Notes: generated by a model from the sequence alone, not told the origin. Positions 45,361 to 55,917 are shown, counted from the stretch's first letter. The stretch is 64,000 bases of DNA from Paludibacter sp. (GCA_019163375.1 JAFLKK010000022.1:1-64000); one strand, 5' to 3'. Numbers and translations: made by a program.

Positions 45361-46098
45361 TTATCTTACTGAATCAACCGGTATATTTGCTACACCGTCC
45401 ACAACACTTTCATCCGAAGAAGATAATTTTTCTTTTTCGGCTCTGGTCTTGCATGTTTCGCAAAGTTCACCATTATCGATATGACGGTTTTCCCAAGCTT
45501 GTTTTACCGTACCCTCACCAATTTCTCTGTTTTTAATGTGATGGCAGTCTTTGTAAATATGATATTTACTACCAGCTTTTACGGTCCAGTAAACGTGATC
45601 AATACCGTTAGTAAGTTGCTTTAAAGAATCGGTTTGAGCATTAATCTCTTTCGTGTATCTTTCCACCGATGCAGGATTAAAATCTACACCCGTGATACCG
45701 GCTGCAAGGAGGGCAACAATAGCAACTGCACCCGCAATTCCTTTTGTTTTACCATCCACATTTTTATTTGTGAAAATTAAAATAACAAGCGGTAAAAATG
45801 CCAGAACCGACATAATTGCGCCTAACTGACTTTTGAAGAAAAAGGATACTTTGTTGGATTCCGAAGGAGGATAAAGATGATTAGCCTTTTTCCACAGAAG
45901 ATTTCCGATTATCGTCAAAATAAGAATCACAACGATGGCTACAATTAACCATGTAAGCGTTTCGTTGTGGATGAGTTTGAGGATGGCAACTACCTCACCT
46001 GCTATGGCTATTAGCCAAGCTAAGATAGCAAAAAGACGAAACTGTGAAGCTTTAGCTTTAGCTTCAGGAGTTGCTTGAAAAATGTTTGAATCAGCCAT
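45361..46098 (-). CDS. Membrane protein with C-terminal Cys/His motif
   Basis: A 245-residue protein of unknown function. Four hydrophobic helices (~22-40, 48-68, 92-108, 120-140) are followed by a cytoplasmic or periplasmic tail with YHIYKDCHHIKNREIG and GELCETCKTRAE. This Cys-His-Cys-x2-Cys arrangement resembles small zinc-binding tails attached to varied proteins. It is convergent with gldG, so it is not part of that unit. A good promoter lies at 46146-46176. Confidence 0.75.
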   Translation of the reverse strand: MADSNIFQATPEAKAKASQFRLFAILAWLIAIAGEVVAILKLIHNETLTWLIVAIVVILILTIIGNLLWKKANHLYPPSESNKVSFFFKSQLGAIMSVLAFLPLVILIFTNKNVDGKTKGIAGAVAIVALLAAGITGVDFNPASVERYTKEINAQTDSLKQLTNGIDHVYWTVKAGSKYHIYKDCHHIKNREIGEGTVKQAWENRHIDNGELCETCKTRAEKEKLSSSDESVVDGVANIPVDSVR

Positions 46099-46145
46099 AA
46101 TTAAATGAATTTATTAGTTTCTATCCGATTTAAATATACACATCA

Positions 46146-46176
46146 CAAATATACATACTTTTTGAAAATATGCAAC
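46146..46176 (-). promoter_or_regulatory. Promoter of the Cys/His-tailed membrane protein gene
   Basis: The minus strand has TATATTTG (46146-46153) with GTTG (46173-46176) 19 bp upstream, about 50 bp before the start codon. Confidence 0.6.
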
Positions 46177-46339
46177 TTTTTTGAAAATAAACGAAGAATT
46201 GAACAGCTGATAGTTTGACCATCAGGTTGGTTTGTTGAAATAAGGAGAGGGTTTTAAATATAGTTACAGAAGAGAGAATATCCGAAATGCCCTTATTACT
46301 TTATCTGTAAGATTTGGAAATACTACTATTGCATTTTAT

Positions 46340-46722
46340 CTCCCGCAAGTTGCGGGGCTTCTCCATCCGTTGCAGGACATCACCCGCAGGTTGCGGGGCT
46401 TCTCCATCCATTGCAGGACATCTCCAGCAGGTTGCGGGGCTTCTCCATCCATTGCAGGACATCTCCAGCAGGTTGCGGAGCTTCTCCATCCGTTGCAGGA
46501 CATCTCCCGCAGGTTGCGGGGCTTCTCCATCCATTGCAGGACATCTCCCGCAGGTTGCGGGGCTTCTCCATCCATTGCAGGACATTTCCCGCAGGTTGCG
46601 GGGCTTCTCCATCCGTTGCAGGACATCTCCCGCAAGTTGCGGGGCTTCTCCATCCGTTGCAGGACATCTCCCGCAGGTTGCGGGGCTTCTCCATCCATTG
46701 CAGGACATCTCCAGCAGGCTGA
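46340..46722. repeat. 41-bp minisatellite, nine full copies plus a partial one
   Basis: Nine adjacent 41-bp units start at 46340, 46381, 46422, 46463, 46504, 46545, 46586, 46627 and 46668; a partial tenth runs to about 46722. Units differ at only a few positions (CCCGC/CCAGC, CAGG/CAAG, CCATT/CCGTT). Most contain CCCGCA-GGT-TGCGGG, a 6-bp hairpin. GC content is much higher than the surroundings. Because 41 is not a multiple of 3, three units make a 41-codon super-repeat and reading frames stay open on both strands. It is bounded by two minus-strand genes and has no spacers, so it is not CRISPR. Confidence 0.95.
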
Positions 46723-46866
46723 AGGAATTAGGTTTCGCGCCAGCTAGGTGATTATAAATAAAAATCTCACCGACTAGCCCTCAGCTTTGTGCCAATAATT
46801 AATTTTATATATCAGCGAGGCCAGGGGAACAGACAAGTCATAGCTATTTTTTTACCTTTGAATGCA

Positions 46867-48135
46867 CTAAAAATAGATCCCGGTCTGTACTGAAAACTGG
46901 TTGTTCGATAATATCAACGTTCTATCTACTTTTGCTCTGAAATCTGATAAATATTCATAGCCCATATTTACAAAAACTTTATGTTTTCCAATCCAGTTTC
47001 CTTCAAAACCGGCAGTCAAAATACAACCGGTAAGCAATGAATTAATAGATTTCCCATAAACTGCATAATATTCAGAAACTTCAAAGTTCTTATTTTGCGA
47101 CAAAATAAGTTTATTAGAGATACCGATGCCACAGGTAAAAGTTGTTTTCTTTGAAATGTCAAAGTCGCAATTTAAACTAACTGGGATTTTAAAATCTATT
47201 ACGTTTAAATCTGCGTATAAAGACGGCAAATATTTCATTGAATTAACTCCATAGTCTGTTTTATTTAGAGTATATGAAACATTGTTGTAAATCATGTTAC
47301 AATATTTATAATTATCTTGGAGAGTAAATGTATAAGACTTCGAATCTTTCTCCAAAATAAAATTGATCTTGAAATTTAGATGCTCGTTAAACATGAAAAT
47401 ATTCGAAATTTTTAATGCAGCCCCGATTTGGTAACTACGTCCAAAATTAGTTGCCATCATTCCTCCAAAATTATACCTATTTTCAGAGAAACCCATCAGT
47501 AAACCAAATTTCACTTTTGCAGCTGTATTTCCTTTTTCATAAATGATACAACTCTCCGAAGTACAAACCTTATCATGATAGTCTTTCGTTAACTTTATCA
47601 GCGATTTATGAGTAAGCTTTGTTTTTTGTATCTCACTATTTATACCCGGGCAATCCTTCATCAAATAGGTTAATTTACCTTTAGCTTTGGATGGGATAAT
47701 ATAGTGAGTTCCGTCATATATTTTTTCTTTTTCGGTCAATTCTATCAAACCATCTGGAGACTTTTCGATATAATAATGTTCCTCATCGTCGACATAATAG
47801 TACACACTAGTCATCCCTTTAATCAGAAATTCTAAGAAAACAACTTTTTTAGTTATCGAGTCAGTGCTAATCTCTTTTGAAACATAATATTTGCCATCTA
47901 AATACCTGTATCCTACTATTTCACCGGGTTGATAGGTTTTTGATTCACTATCAACATTCGATTTAAAAATACATTTTTCTGATGCATTTCTACTAATCTG
48001 GGACAAAAAAAAACCTTTTAGGGTATCTCCTTTTAATGATATTATATAACCCTCACGTAAAATGTTGTTTGAACTTGCGCATAAATTAATACTACTAAAC
48101 ACAAAAAACAACAATAGGCTACAAATAAGTTTCAT
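46867..48135 (-). CDS. Exported protein of unknown function, probable outer-membrane barrel domain
   Basis: A 422-residue protein. The signal peptide ends near residue 20 (NLCAS). The N-terminal half has REGYIISLKGDTLKGFFLSQ and VGYRYLDGKYYVSKEI, a beta-rich module common at the start of Bacteroidetes hypotheticals. The C-terminal half (from ~205, VKFGLLMGFSENRYNFGGMM) alternates like a small outer-membrane barrel and ends with an aromatic residue (QTGIYF). Lys/Ile/Asn-rich, AT-rich codon use suggests it may be recently acquired. The role is unknown. Confidence 0.75.
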   Translation of the reverse strand: MKLICSLLLFFVFSSINLCASSNNILREGYIISLKGDTLKGFFLSQISRNASEKCIFKSNVDSESKTYQPGEIVGYRYLDGKYYVSKEISTDSITKKVVFLEFLIKGMTSVYYYVDDEEHYYIEKSPDGLIELTEKEKIYDGTHYIIPSKAKGKLTYLMKDCPGINSEIQKTKLTHKSLIKLTKDYHDKVCTSESCIIYEKGNTAAKVKFGLLMGFSENRYNFGGMMATNFGRSYQIGAALKISNIFMFNEHLNFKINFILEKDSKSYTFTLQDNYKYCNMIYNNVSYTLNKTDYGVNSMKYLPSLYADLNVIDFKIPVSLNCDFDISKKTTFTCGIGISNKLILSQNKNFEVSEYYAVYGKSINSLLTGCILTAGFEGNWIGKHKVFVNMGYEYLSDFRAKVDRTLILSNNQFSVQTGIYF

Positions 48136-48532
48136 AAATAAATTATTAAAGTTTACAATTCAATACCGCTACAAGAGAACTCATTTCAATTCACTTATTA
48201 ACGCAACAAATATACTCGTTTTGTTTGAATTGTAAATATACTAAGACATAAAAGGAGCTATTTCTTGTTTCTTTTTTGTCGTAGCACATCTACAAATTTA
48301 TTCTATACAAGAGTTTGAAGGCTCAACTTCAACAACAGTCATTTAAACCAGAAACAAATACTCATACCGACCTATTCAAACAAATCAATTCCATCTTAGT
48401 AATTCCACACTCATCACATCCATTCCCTGATTTCAAATATTCATGTTCTAGTAATACCTCTATCATGAAAACGTAACGAGTTCGAAACCTAAAACATGTT
48501 ACTTTGCAGGCAAATAAATATAATAAAAGTTT
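48136..48532. other. Intergenic region between divergent genes, upstream of the SusC gene
   Basis: No gene is seen. TATATTTG on the minus strand (48207-48214) is a likely -7 box for the 46867-48135 gene, with a weak -33. TTACTTTG at 48499-48506 is a near-match -7 box about 27 bp before the SusC start. No sigma/anti-sigma regulator gene is present. Confidence 0.45.
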
Positions 48533-51500
48533 ATGAGCCATTTAAAGAAATCAGTCAAAGCAAAAAAGTATTTTTTATTGTTTTCGTTAGCCGTACTGCC
48601 TATCGTTGGTTATGCGCAATCGTTAATAAACGGGAAGGTAACCGATAAGAAAGGTAGCCCGCTAATAGGAGCCACCGTAATAGTAAAAGGGTCATCGGAA
48701 GGAAGTACGACCAATAGTGAGGGAGAGTTTTCGTTTCGCACGGTAAAGAAACTCAATCCGGGTACCATTATAGTTTCCAGTTATGTGGGTTACAACAGCC
48801 GCGAGCTGAAATACACCAACACATATTTGAATATAGAGTTGACTGAGACTTCTACCGAACTGAGCAATGTGGTAGTAACCGCTCTGGGCATTAAACGTGA
48901 AGAAAAAGGACTGGGCTATGCCACCCGCAGCGTAGATGGGGACGAAATTGGTAATACAAACCAAAGTAACTGGTCATCGGCACTTAACGGCAAGGTAGCC
49001 GGACTATCGGTTATGTCGCCGGGAGGACCTCTCTCCTCCACACGCATTTCGTTACGAGGCGACGTATCGTTGAACGTGGGTGGTAATAATGCACTGATTG
49101 TAGTAGACGGTGTGCCAATGAGCAGCCCGCAGAGTAATCCGGGAGTGGCTTATGGTGCAGGAGGATCGGCAGAACTATCGGTAGATTACGGAAATGGTTT
49201 TTCGGACATCAACCCTAATGACATTGAGAATATTCAGGTATTGAAAGGTGCCAGCGCAACCGCTTTATATGGAACACGTGCTGCCAATGGAGTCATTATG
49301 GTGACTACCAAATCGGGCACTACTGCTAAAAAAGGAATAGGAGTTACATTTACATCTAATTTCAGCACCGAAGATGCTATGCGTTTCCCCGACTATCAAT
49401 ACGAATTCGGACAAGGATTGCCAACCAATATTGGTAAAACAGGTACCGACTATGCCGGAAATCTTTATTACTCATACGCCACAGCCCCCGACGGCAATAG
49501 TTCTACCAGCGGTACCAGTAGTGCTTATGGTGCACCATTTAATGCAAGCCAATCCTATTTTCAGTACGATCCGGTTACGCAGGCAAGAGCTACTGCGGCT
49601 ACTCCATGGGTACCGTACACAAATAATCACAGCTCACTGTTTCAGACAGGATACACCACCACCAACTCTGTGGCTATTACGGGTAAAGGCGACAAAGGAT
49701 CGATGCGAGTATCGCTGACTCATACAAAAAACGAGTGGATTTTACCAAACACCGGGTATCAACGTTTTGTAGCAAGTGTTTCGGCACAGCAACAGGTTTC
49801 GCGGAGATTAAAAGTAGCACTTAAAACATCTCAGACTTTCCGTACTACCGACAATGTTCCGGCACTGGGCTATAATAGTAATTCGATTGCCTACTTCATG
49901 ATTTTCCAAAACCCAAATGTAAACTTAGACTGGTTACGTCCTATGTGGAGAACAGGTCAGGAAAAGTCGAAACAGCTACAACCTTATAGCAGTTTTATCG
50001 GAAATCCGTACGTTACATTGTACGAAAACGAGAATCCATCAGACAAATATAGCAATGCTACAGCACTAACGGCCAATCTGGAATTGTCCAATAAATTTGA
50101 TTTTCAAGTACGCTCAGCCCTTCAACTCACCAACGATATAAGGGAACAACACCGCACAGTGAGCGATGTGGTATACGGTACCGGCTATTTCAAAAAGCAA
50201 AACGTTTTTGATTACGAGCTAAACACCGATGCATTATTAACCTATCACGACTCATACAGCAATGGAATTACAGTAAATGCTTCAGTAGGAGGCAATGTCA
50301 TGTACAAGTACTATGATGCTCTTTCGGCGGCAGTGAACGGTTTGATAACTCCGGGAATATATATGTTGGCAAACGGGGCTTCGAGTCCGGTTGTTGATAC
50401 CGATATCAGAAAGAAATCCATCAACAGTTTGTATTTCACTACCAACTTTGCATATCGGAACATGTTGTTTTTAGACATTACCGGTCGTAACGATTGGTCA
50501 TCGACCTTACCGGCCAAGAACCGATCGTTCTTCTACCCATCGGTAACAACCAGTGTGTTGGTGAGCGAACTTGCTCAATTGCCGTCGGCAATCAGTCTGC
50601 TAAAGGTAAGAGCCTCGTGGGCGCAGGTAGGTAATGACACCGATCCGTACAAAACATCAGGTTATTATAATACCGGTAGTTTCCCCGGATCTGTGACTGT
50701 AGCTTCTACCCTGTTCAATCGCGACTTCAAACCGGAAATATCAACTAACTATGAAGCCGGACTGGACTTCCGCATGTTCAAAAATCGAATTGCACTCGAT
50801 CTGGCATTTTATTACAATAAAACTAAGAATCAGATATTGGATGCACCCATGGATCCAACCACGGGTTATGCGCGAGCCACTATCAACTCGGGTACTGTGC
50901 GTAATCAAGGAATAGAAATCGAACTAACGGCAATACCTGTTCAAACAAACCATTTTAAATGGAAAACAAGTCTCAACTGGTCTAAAAACAGTAATAAAAT
51001 TCTTTCGCTGGCTGAAGGGTCTGACGAGAACCAATTAATTGCATCCATCGGAAGTGCTTCGCTGATTGGAACGGTAGGAGGAACTAGTGCAGACCTGTGG
51101 GGATATAAATTAGTTCGTAGTACAGCCGGAGAGGTAGTTATCGGAGCCGATGGTTTGCCATTACGCGGAAGCGAGATTCAGTATGTTGGTTCGGCATATC
51201 CTAGTTTCAAAGCCGGTATGTTCAACGAGTTTACATACAAAGGATTCAAACTCAGCTTCCAGATTGACGGACAGCTGGGCGGACTGGTGTACTCACAATC
51301 TTTTCATAAAATGACCGAGCAAGGTAAACTCACTTATACATTAAATGGACGTGTTCCCGGATCGGAATATTACATAGCAGCCAACGACCCACGCATTACA
51401 TCCAATACAGCACTGACTCAACTGGGTGGCATCTACATGGTAGCTCCCGGAGTGGTTCAAAATACAGATGGTAGCTACAGTCCAAACACAAAACTTATCA

Positions 51501-51808
51501 CCGTGGAATCGTATTACAAGGAATATAACCGTATTGCAAATGTGGAAACAAACTCCTTCGATGCCAGTTACGTGAAACTCCGTGAGGTTAGATTTGATTA
51601 TGCTCTACCTAAAAAACTCATAGACAAGACTCCGCTTACCGGTGCCTCCATTGGTATTTACGGACGTAATTTGGTGTGTATAACCGACTATCCTTTATTC
51701 GACCCGGAAACGGTAGCATTAAACGGAAGTTCTATTGTACCCGGCATTGAAACAGGTTCTTTACCTTCAACGCGCACATTGGGAATCAACCTGAATGTAA
51801 GTTTTTAA
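48533..51808 (+). CDS. SusC/RagA-family TonB-dependent transporter
   Basis: An outer-membrane active transporter of 1091 residues. After the signal peptide (VGYAQS) comes a carboxypeptidase-regulatory-like domain (~28-105: [20 protein letters not shown]), then the plug with [20 protein letters not shown] and [20 protein letters not shown] near 245, then a 22-strand-type barrel. It acts with the SusD-like lipoprotein that follows. The substrate is unknown; no glycoside hydrolase lies alongside, and the operon contains a phosphoesterase. Confidence 0.95.
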   Translation: MSHLKKSVKAKKYFLLFSLAVLPIVGYAQSLINGKVTDKKGSPLIGATVIVKGSSEGSTTNSEGEFSFRTVKKLNPGTIIVSSYVGYNSRELKYTNTYLNIELTETSTELSNVVVTALGIKREEKGLGYATRSVDGDEIGNTNQSNWSSALNGKVAGLSVMSPGGPLSSTRISLRGDVSLNVGGNNALIVVDGVPMSSPQSNPGVAYGAGGSAELSVDYGNGFSDINPNDIENIQVLKGASATALYGTRAANGVIMVTTKSGTTAKKGIGVTFTSNFSTEDAMRFPDYQYEFGQGLPTNIGKTGTDYAGNLYYSYATAPDGNSSTSGTSSAYGAPFNASQSYFQYDPVTQARATAATPWVPYTNNHSSLFQTGYTTTNSVAITGKGDKGSMRVSLTHTKNEWILPNTGYQRFVASVSAQQQVSRRLKVALKTSQTFRTTDNVPALGYNSNSIAYFMIFQNPNVNLDWLRPMWRTGQEKSKQLQPYSSFIGNPYVTLYENENPSDKYSNATALTANLELSNKFDFQVRSALQLTNDIREQHRTVSDVVYGTGYFKKQNVFDYELNTDALLTYHDSYSNGITVNASVGGNVMYKYYDALSAAVNGLITPGIYMLANGASSPVVDTDIRKKSINSLYFTTNFAYRNMLFLDITGRNDWSSTLPAKNRSFFYPSVTTSVLVSELAQLPSAISLLKVRASWAQVGNDTDPYKTSGYYNTGSFPGSVTVASTLFNRDFKPEISTNYEAGLDFRMFKNRIALDLAFYYNKTKNQILDAPMDPTTGYARATINSGTVRNQGIEIELTAIPVQTNHFKWKTSLNWSKNSNKILSLAEGSDENQLIASIGSASLIGTVGGTSADLWGYKLVRSTAGEVVIGADGLPLRGSEIQYVGSAYPSFKAGMFNEFTYKGFKLSFQIDGQLGGLVYSQSFHKMTEQGKLTYTLNGRVPGSEYYIAANDPRITSNTALTQLGGIYMVAPGVVQNTDGSYSPNTKLITVESYYKEYNRIANVETNSFDASYVKLREVRFDYALPKKLIDKTPLTGASIGIYGRNLVCITDYPLFDPETVALNGSSIVPGIETGSLPSTRTLGINLNVSF

Positions 51809-51911
51809 TCCATTTTTCAGAGAATAATAAACAACAAACATAAACTATTTGTGAGTGATTCTACCGTCCTTTTTTCGACTACTTTCACTCAATCTAAATA
51901 AATATTTTCTT

Positions 51912-53363
51912 ATGAAGTATCTTAGCAGACTAATCGCGCTATTCGCTATCACAACAGTTGTATTCAGCTCCTGCAGCAATTTCGACGAAATGAATACCGA
52001 CCCCACCCGTTTGACCAAGTCAAATCCGGGAACTTTACTGAATCCTATCCTTTACGAGATGACTGTATATAACTGGAACAGATATAACAGCTACACTTTC
52101 CCACTTATGCAGGGTACTGTATCTACATCCAGTATCAGCGGAGTGGGTTGGTACAACATTCAGGATGCTGCCGGCGACGGTACCTGGAGTAACTATTACA
52201 AATGGCTCACCAATATCCGGGAAATGGAACAACAAGCCATTACCCTCAACGAACCGAACTATCGTGCCGTTGCCATGACGCTTCGAAGCTGGATATACCA
52301 ACTAACAACGGATGCTTTTGGTGATGTGCCCATGAGCGAAGCTTGCCGTGGCAGCGAAGGAATACTGACACCCAAATTTGACACTCAATTGAACATATAC
52401 AAACAAATCATTGCCGATTTGGACACCGCCAACACACTGTTTAATACAGCTTCGGGGCTAAAGTACAATACCGATGGTGAATTACTGTACGGCACCAATG
52501 CCACAGTTACCTCAGGCGTTTCAACAGGGATAGTGAAGTGGAAAAAGTTTTGTAACTCCCTCAGGATGCGCGTTCTCTTACGTGCGCTAAGTGTGGCTGA
52601 TCTCGACTCTAAAAACAAACTGGCCGAAATGTTTGCCAACCCAACAAAGTATCCTGTTTTTGATTCGAATGCCGATGCTGCATTACTTTCAATATCCGGC
52701 GTTTATCCGCAACAAGCTCCATTGACACGTCCGCAGGATTTTACGGCTTACATTTATCTGTCTGAGTTTTTCATCAACAACCTAAAAACATGGAATGATC
52801 CGCGCTTAGCAATATACACCTCGCAAGTGACCAATGGGACAGTAAAAGCATACGTTGGCTTGCCCAGTGGATATGCAATAGCTCCCTCTATCACTGCTTC
52901 GCAACCTAAACAAGCCTTAGCCATCGCTCCTATGAAACTTGCGCTGATGTCGTACGCAGAACTTGAGTTAATAAAAGCAGAATACGATCAACGTTTTGGC
53001 ACTGCTGTCAATGCAGGTTTACACTACAAAAATGGCGTTACAGCAGCCATCGAACAGTGGGGAGGCGTGGTTCCGGCAACTTATTTCACCAATGTAGCAG
53101 TAACCTACAACGGCACTTTAGAGCAATTGATGACACAAAAATACTACGCCCTCTTCTTTTGCGATTATCAGGCTTGGTACGAATACAACCGCACCGGTTA
53201 CCCCAAAGTGCCACGAGGGCCTGGCGTATCGGAAGGAAAATCTATGCCCAACAGGTTCAAATACCCATTGGTGTTGCAACGCACAAACCTAAAAAACTAT
53301 CAGGCAGCCAAAGCCAGTATGGGCGGTGATGAGTTCAATAAAAAACTGATCTGGCAACAATAA
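51912..53363 (+). CDS. SusD/RagB-like outer-membrane lipoprotein
   Basis: The substrate-capturing lid of the SusC transporter. It is 483 residues and looks like the SusD-like_2 subgroup. The lipobox is VFSSC with Cys near residue 20. SNFDEMNTDPTRLTKSNPG is the usual start of the mature chain, and the tetratricopeptide-like helices include YRAVAMTLRSWIYQLTTDAF followed by GDVPMSEA. The start at 51912 (MKYLSRLIA) is preferred over an ATG 57 bp upstream because it gives a proper lipoprotein signal. A strong hairpin follows the stop. Confidence 0.93.
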   Translation: MKYLSRLIALFAITTVVFSSCSNFDEMNTDPTRLTKSNPGTLLNPILYEMTVYNWNRYNSYTFPLMQGTVSTSSISGVGWYNIQDAAGDGTWSNYYKWLTNIREMEQQAITLNEPNYRAVAMTLRSWIYQLTTDAFGDVPMSEACRGSEGILTPKFDTQLNIYKQIIADLDTANTLFNTASGLKYNTDGELLYGTNATVTSGVSTGIVKWKKFCNSLRMRVLLRALSVADLDSKNKLAEMFANPTKYPVFDSNADAALLSISGVYPQQAPLTRPQDFTAYIYLSEFFINNLKTWNDPRLAIYTSQVTNGTVKAYVGLPSGYAIAPSITASQPKQALAIAPMKLALMSYAELELIKAEYDQRFGTAVNAGLHYKNGVTAAIEQWGGVVPATYFTNVAVTYNGTLEQLMTQKYYALFFCDYQAWYEYNRTGYPKVPRGPGVSEGKSMPNRFKYPLVLQRTNLKNYQAAKASMGGDEFNKKLIWQQ

Positions 53364-53370
53364 GCTTATC

Positions 53371-53420
53371 AAAGCTCAGAATATTCATTTTCAACAAAAT
53401 GAGTATTCTGAGCTTTGTTT
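53371..53420 (+). terminator. Strong hairpin after the SusD gene
   Basis: A 21-bp stem (53371-53391 with 53396-53416, one G-U pair) with loop CAAC, then GTTTG. The T-tract is short, so it may only partly terminate and act to reduce expression of the two downstream genes. Confidence 0.65.
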
Positions 53421-53462
53421 GCCATTATATCACAAAAACAAAACGTAAAAACAACATCTATC

Positions 53463-54020
53463 ATGATAAAAAAGATTCTTTCTGTTGCACTCCTTATTTG
53501 TGCATTCGCTGAGTTTGCATCGGCTCAGCAAACAAACGACATTGCGATGCTGACAAATGAATCAACAAATAGTACAGCTTCCGAAGTAAACACAGCCACT
53601 TCGGAAACTGCAGAGGCCAGATACACATTAGACTCTTACGGAAGCACTACTAAACTAAAAACGGCCTTCGAAGACGAACATTTTTTAGGAGGCGAAACAA
53701 CGATAAAATGGAACTTATTTCAGCAGAATTATAAGCGCGTTTACGAACAAACGGTCGGTCTTTCGGGAAGTTCGGTGGAGATTATCAAACCAACGGTATT
53801 CAACGCTGTAAACAAGGTAAACAACTACTATAAGAAACTGCTAAACAGCAATTCAGCAAATAAAGAGGAAGTTGCAGGCATATTAAATCACATACTCGAC
53901 TGTGCCAATTTACTTTGCTACGAAGAAGACACAAAAAGAATAGAAGCTGAAATAAAAAATGCAAAAAACAATCAGGAAATAGTTCAGGTATTTGCAGCTA
54001 TCCGCATTGCTTACCACTAA
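53463..54020 (+). CDS. Small exported helical protein of unknown function
   Basis: A 185-residue protein with a signal peptide ending near residue 21 (EFASAQQ). A Thr/Ser/Asn-rich linker precedes a mainly helical part (AVNKVNNYYKKLLNSNSANK, HILDCANLLCYEEDTKRIEA). No known domain is recognised. The start at 53463 (MIKKILSVALL) avoids an upstream ATG that overlaps the SusD hairpin. The next gene starts 27 bp later, so it is probably the third gene of the SusCD operon and may assist the phosphoesterase. Confidence 0.75.
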   Translation: MIKKILSVALLICAFAEFASAQQTNDIAMLTNESTNSTASEVNTATSETAEARYTLDSYGSTTKLKTAFEDEHFLGGETTIKWNLFQQNYKRVYEQTVGLSGSSVEIIKPTVFNAVNKVNNYYKKLLNSNSANKEEVAGILNHILDCANLLCYEEDTKRIEAEIKNAKNNQEIVQVFAAIRIAYH

Positions 54021-54047
54021 TTTCTAAAACACTAAATACATACTAAA

Positions 54048-55529
54048 ATGAATAAACGAACCATATCCTTTTTTTACGGATTGATCATCCTGTTCAATCT
54101 ATCATTGTTGAACTGTCAGGCCAACACCAACCAGTCCGACAACATTATTACCACAACTAAGATTTCCGACAAAACCGGGATGACCGTTAAGGGGCAGATT
54201 GTCGACAATAACAATCAACCGGTAGTAGGTGTAGTACTCAACGATGGAAAGAATTTCACCGTAAGCGATAAGAACGGAGTTTACTATCTGCCTTCGGATC
54301 TTGCCCGCAGCAAATATGTAAGCATCTCCATACCGAGCGGTTTTGAGATAGAGAAAGACGTAGTCAGCAGTTTCTACGCCAAATTATCGAACAAAGAACA
54401 AGTGAACCGTAAAGATTTCAAGCTCAACAGGCGAACATCTCCAACGGATGAATTTGTATACATTGCCATCTCCGATCCGCAAGTAAAAACCGACGGCGAT
54501 GTCAGCCGTCTCGACAAGGAAAGCGTCACGGATATAAAAGCAACCATTCAGCAAAATTCCGGAAAAGATGTGTATGCAATGACACTTGGCGATAACGTGT
54601 TTGACAAGATGAATTTATTTCCAATTTATAAAAGCATGTTGTCATCATTTCATGTTCCGGTATTTTCAACCATAGGCAATCATGATTTTGACTTGCAATA
54701 CAGCGATTTGCACAACACGAAAGATCCTCTCAGTAATTATGCCGAAGAAACATACGAATCGTTTTTCGGTCCTACCGATTATTCGTTCAACGTAGGAAAG
54801 ATTCATATCATTAGCATGAAAAACATTGACTATCTGGGAGCGAAAAAATACACCGAGCGTTTTACTCCCGAGCAACTTGAATGGTTGAAGAAAGACCTAA
54901 GTTATGTAACGCCCAACAGCACCGTTTTCCTTAACCTCCATGCTCCTACTTCCAACAAATCGTCGAACGGATCGGGCAATACCAAAAACACTGCCGAATT
55001 ACTAGAGATACTTAAAGGCTATCAGGCACATATCTTTGCAGGACATACCCATTTCTACGAAAACGAAGAACCTACACCGGGTATCTACGAGCATAACATC
55101 GGTGCTGCCTGCGGTGCATGGTGGGCAGGAAGCGTCAATCGTTGTGGAGCACCCAACGGATATTTGATTGTAAACGTAAAGGGGAAAGATGTAACGTGGC
55201 ATTATAAATCAACAGGAAAAGACCTCAATTATCAGTTTAGGGTGTATAAGCCCGGCGAGTTTGGCACGCAGGCAAAATACATTGTAGCCAATGTATGGGA
55301 TTGGGACACTAGCTATCAGGTAAAATACTACGAAGATGGCGTTGAAAAAGGTTCGATGGAGCAATTTGATGACGAAGATCAGGATTTTATTAGCATGAAA
55401 AATGGCAAAGCAACAGGCTACCACACCCTGCATCTTTTTCGCACTATTCCCACTGCAGGCAGCAAGAACATAAAGATTGAAATAACAAATCGTTTCGGCG
55501 AGGTTTATTCCGAAACTGTCTCCATGTAA
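54048..55529 (+). CDS. Calcineurin-like phosphoesterase lipoprotein
   Basis: A 493-residue exported metallophosphoesterase. A lipobox-like LLNC lies near residue 23. An N-terminal MetallophosN domain (~45-125, VKGQIVDNNNQPVVGVVLND) is followed by the catalytic domain (~130-350) with AISDPQV, LGDNV, IGNHD, LNLHAP and AGHTH, which bind two metals, and a C-terminal MetallophosC domain. It probably removes phosphate from the substrate imported by the SusCD pair. The substrate is not identifiable from sequence. Confidence 0.9.
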   Translation: MNKRTISFFYGLIILFNLSLLNCQANTNQSDNIITTTKISDKTGMTVKGQIVDNNNQPVVGVVLNDGKNFTVSDKNGVYYLPSDLARSKYVSISIPSGFEIEKDVVSSFYAKLSNKEQVNRKDFKLNRRTSPTDEFVYIAISDPQVKTDGDVSRLDKESVTDIKATIQQNSGKDVYAMTLGDNVFDKMNLFPIYKSMLSSFHVPVFSTIGNHDFDLQYSDLHNTKDPLSNYAEETYESFFGPTDYSFNVGKIHIISMKNIDYLGAKKYTERFTPEQLEWLKKDLSYVTPNSTVFLNLHAPTSNKSSNGSGNTKNTAELLEILKGYQAHIFAGHTHFYENEEPTPGIYEHNIGAACGAWWAGSVNRCGAPNGYLIVNVKGKDVTWHYKSTGKDLNYQFRVYKPGEFGTQAKYIVANVWDWDTSYQVKYYEDGVEKGSMEQFDDEDQDFISMKNGKATGYHTLHLFRTIPTAGSKNIKIEITNRFGEVYSETVSM

Positions 55530-55593
55530 CTTCTGCTGCGGTAAGAGCAAAATTAAACCTGCAACTAGACTACATCACTAGTCTGCATTCAAA

Positions 55594-55637
55594 AAATACG
55601 GTTGAATTCAAATTGAATTCAGCCGTATTTCTTTTAT
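55594..55637. terminator. Bidirectional terminator
   Basis: AAATACGGTTGAATTC (55594-55609) pairs with 55615-55630 with one G-U pair and a 5-base loop. T-rich sequence follows on the plus strand and A-rich sequence on the left serves the minus strand. It overlaps the stop region of the Cys-rich FeoB-associated gene. Confidence 0.85.
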
Positions 55638-55834
55638 TTCGGTCCACAACCACAGCTTGCGGGATCCTTAGTTCGTGTTCCCGCTTTGTTTTTGGTGATT
55701 TCCTTTTTTATGTCGCAGCCATTACAGTCGCCACATGGAGAGCTGTCTTTCTTGCGAATATTCTTTACTACTGCATAAACAGAGTAGCCAATAGCACCTA
55801 CTATAATTATCAGAACGATTATATTTTGAAGCAT
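55634..55834 (-). CDS. FeoB-associated Cys-rich membrane protein
   Basis: A 66-residue protein with one N-terminal membrane helix (IIVLIIIVGAIGYSVYAVV) and a cytoplasmic tail with CGDCNGCDIKK and a C-terminal SCGCG. This fits the FeoB_associated family, thought to help ferrous iron transport in the role of FeoC. It lies 264 bp downstream of feoAB in the same direction. Confidence 0.9.
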   Translation of the reverse strand: MLQNIIVLIIIVGAIGYSVYAVVKNIRKKDSSPCGDCNGCDIKKEITKNKAGTRTKDPASCGCGPK

Positions 55835-55917
55835 TGAGTCATTTTTTATTTTAGTAAATTATCTCTCATATTAGTATTCCCTATAGCTATCGGGATTGGC
55901 ACAATATTGAAAAATTT

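Noticed and set aside
45299-45400. Mobile-element end near the GGCAAAGG inverted repeats at 34092 and 45304
   Set aside because: Only short words are shared; there is no transposase, target duplication or longer common sequence.
46340-46722. CRISPR array
   Set aside because: Units are contiguous and nearly identical over all 41 bp, with no unique spacers and no cas genes.
46301-46751. Overlapping ORFs of 103-145 codons on both strands across the 41-bp array
   Set aside because: They arise because the repeat has no stop in its frames. All are translations of one 41-bp unit in shifted frames, with no signal, domain or ribosome-site support.
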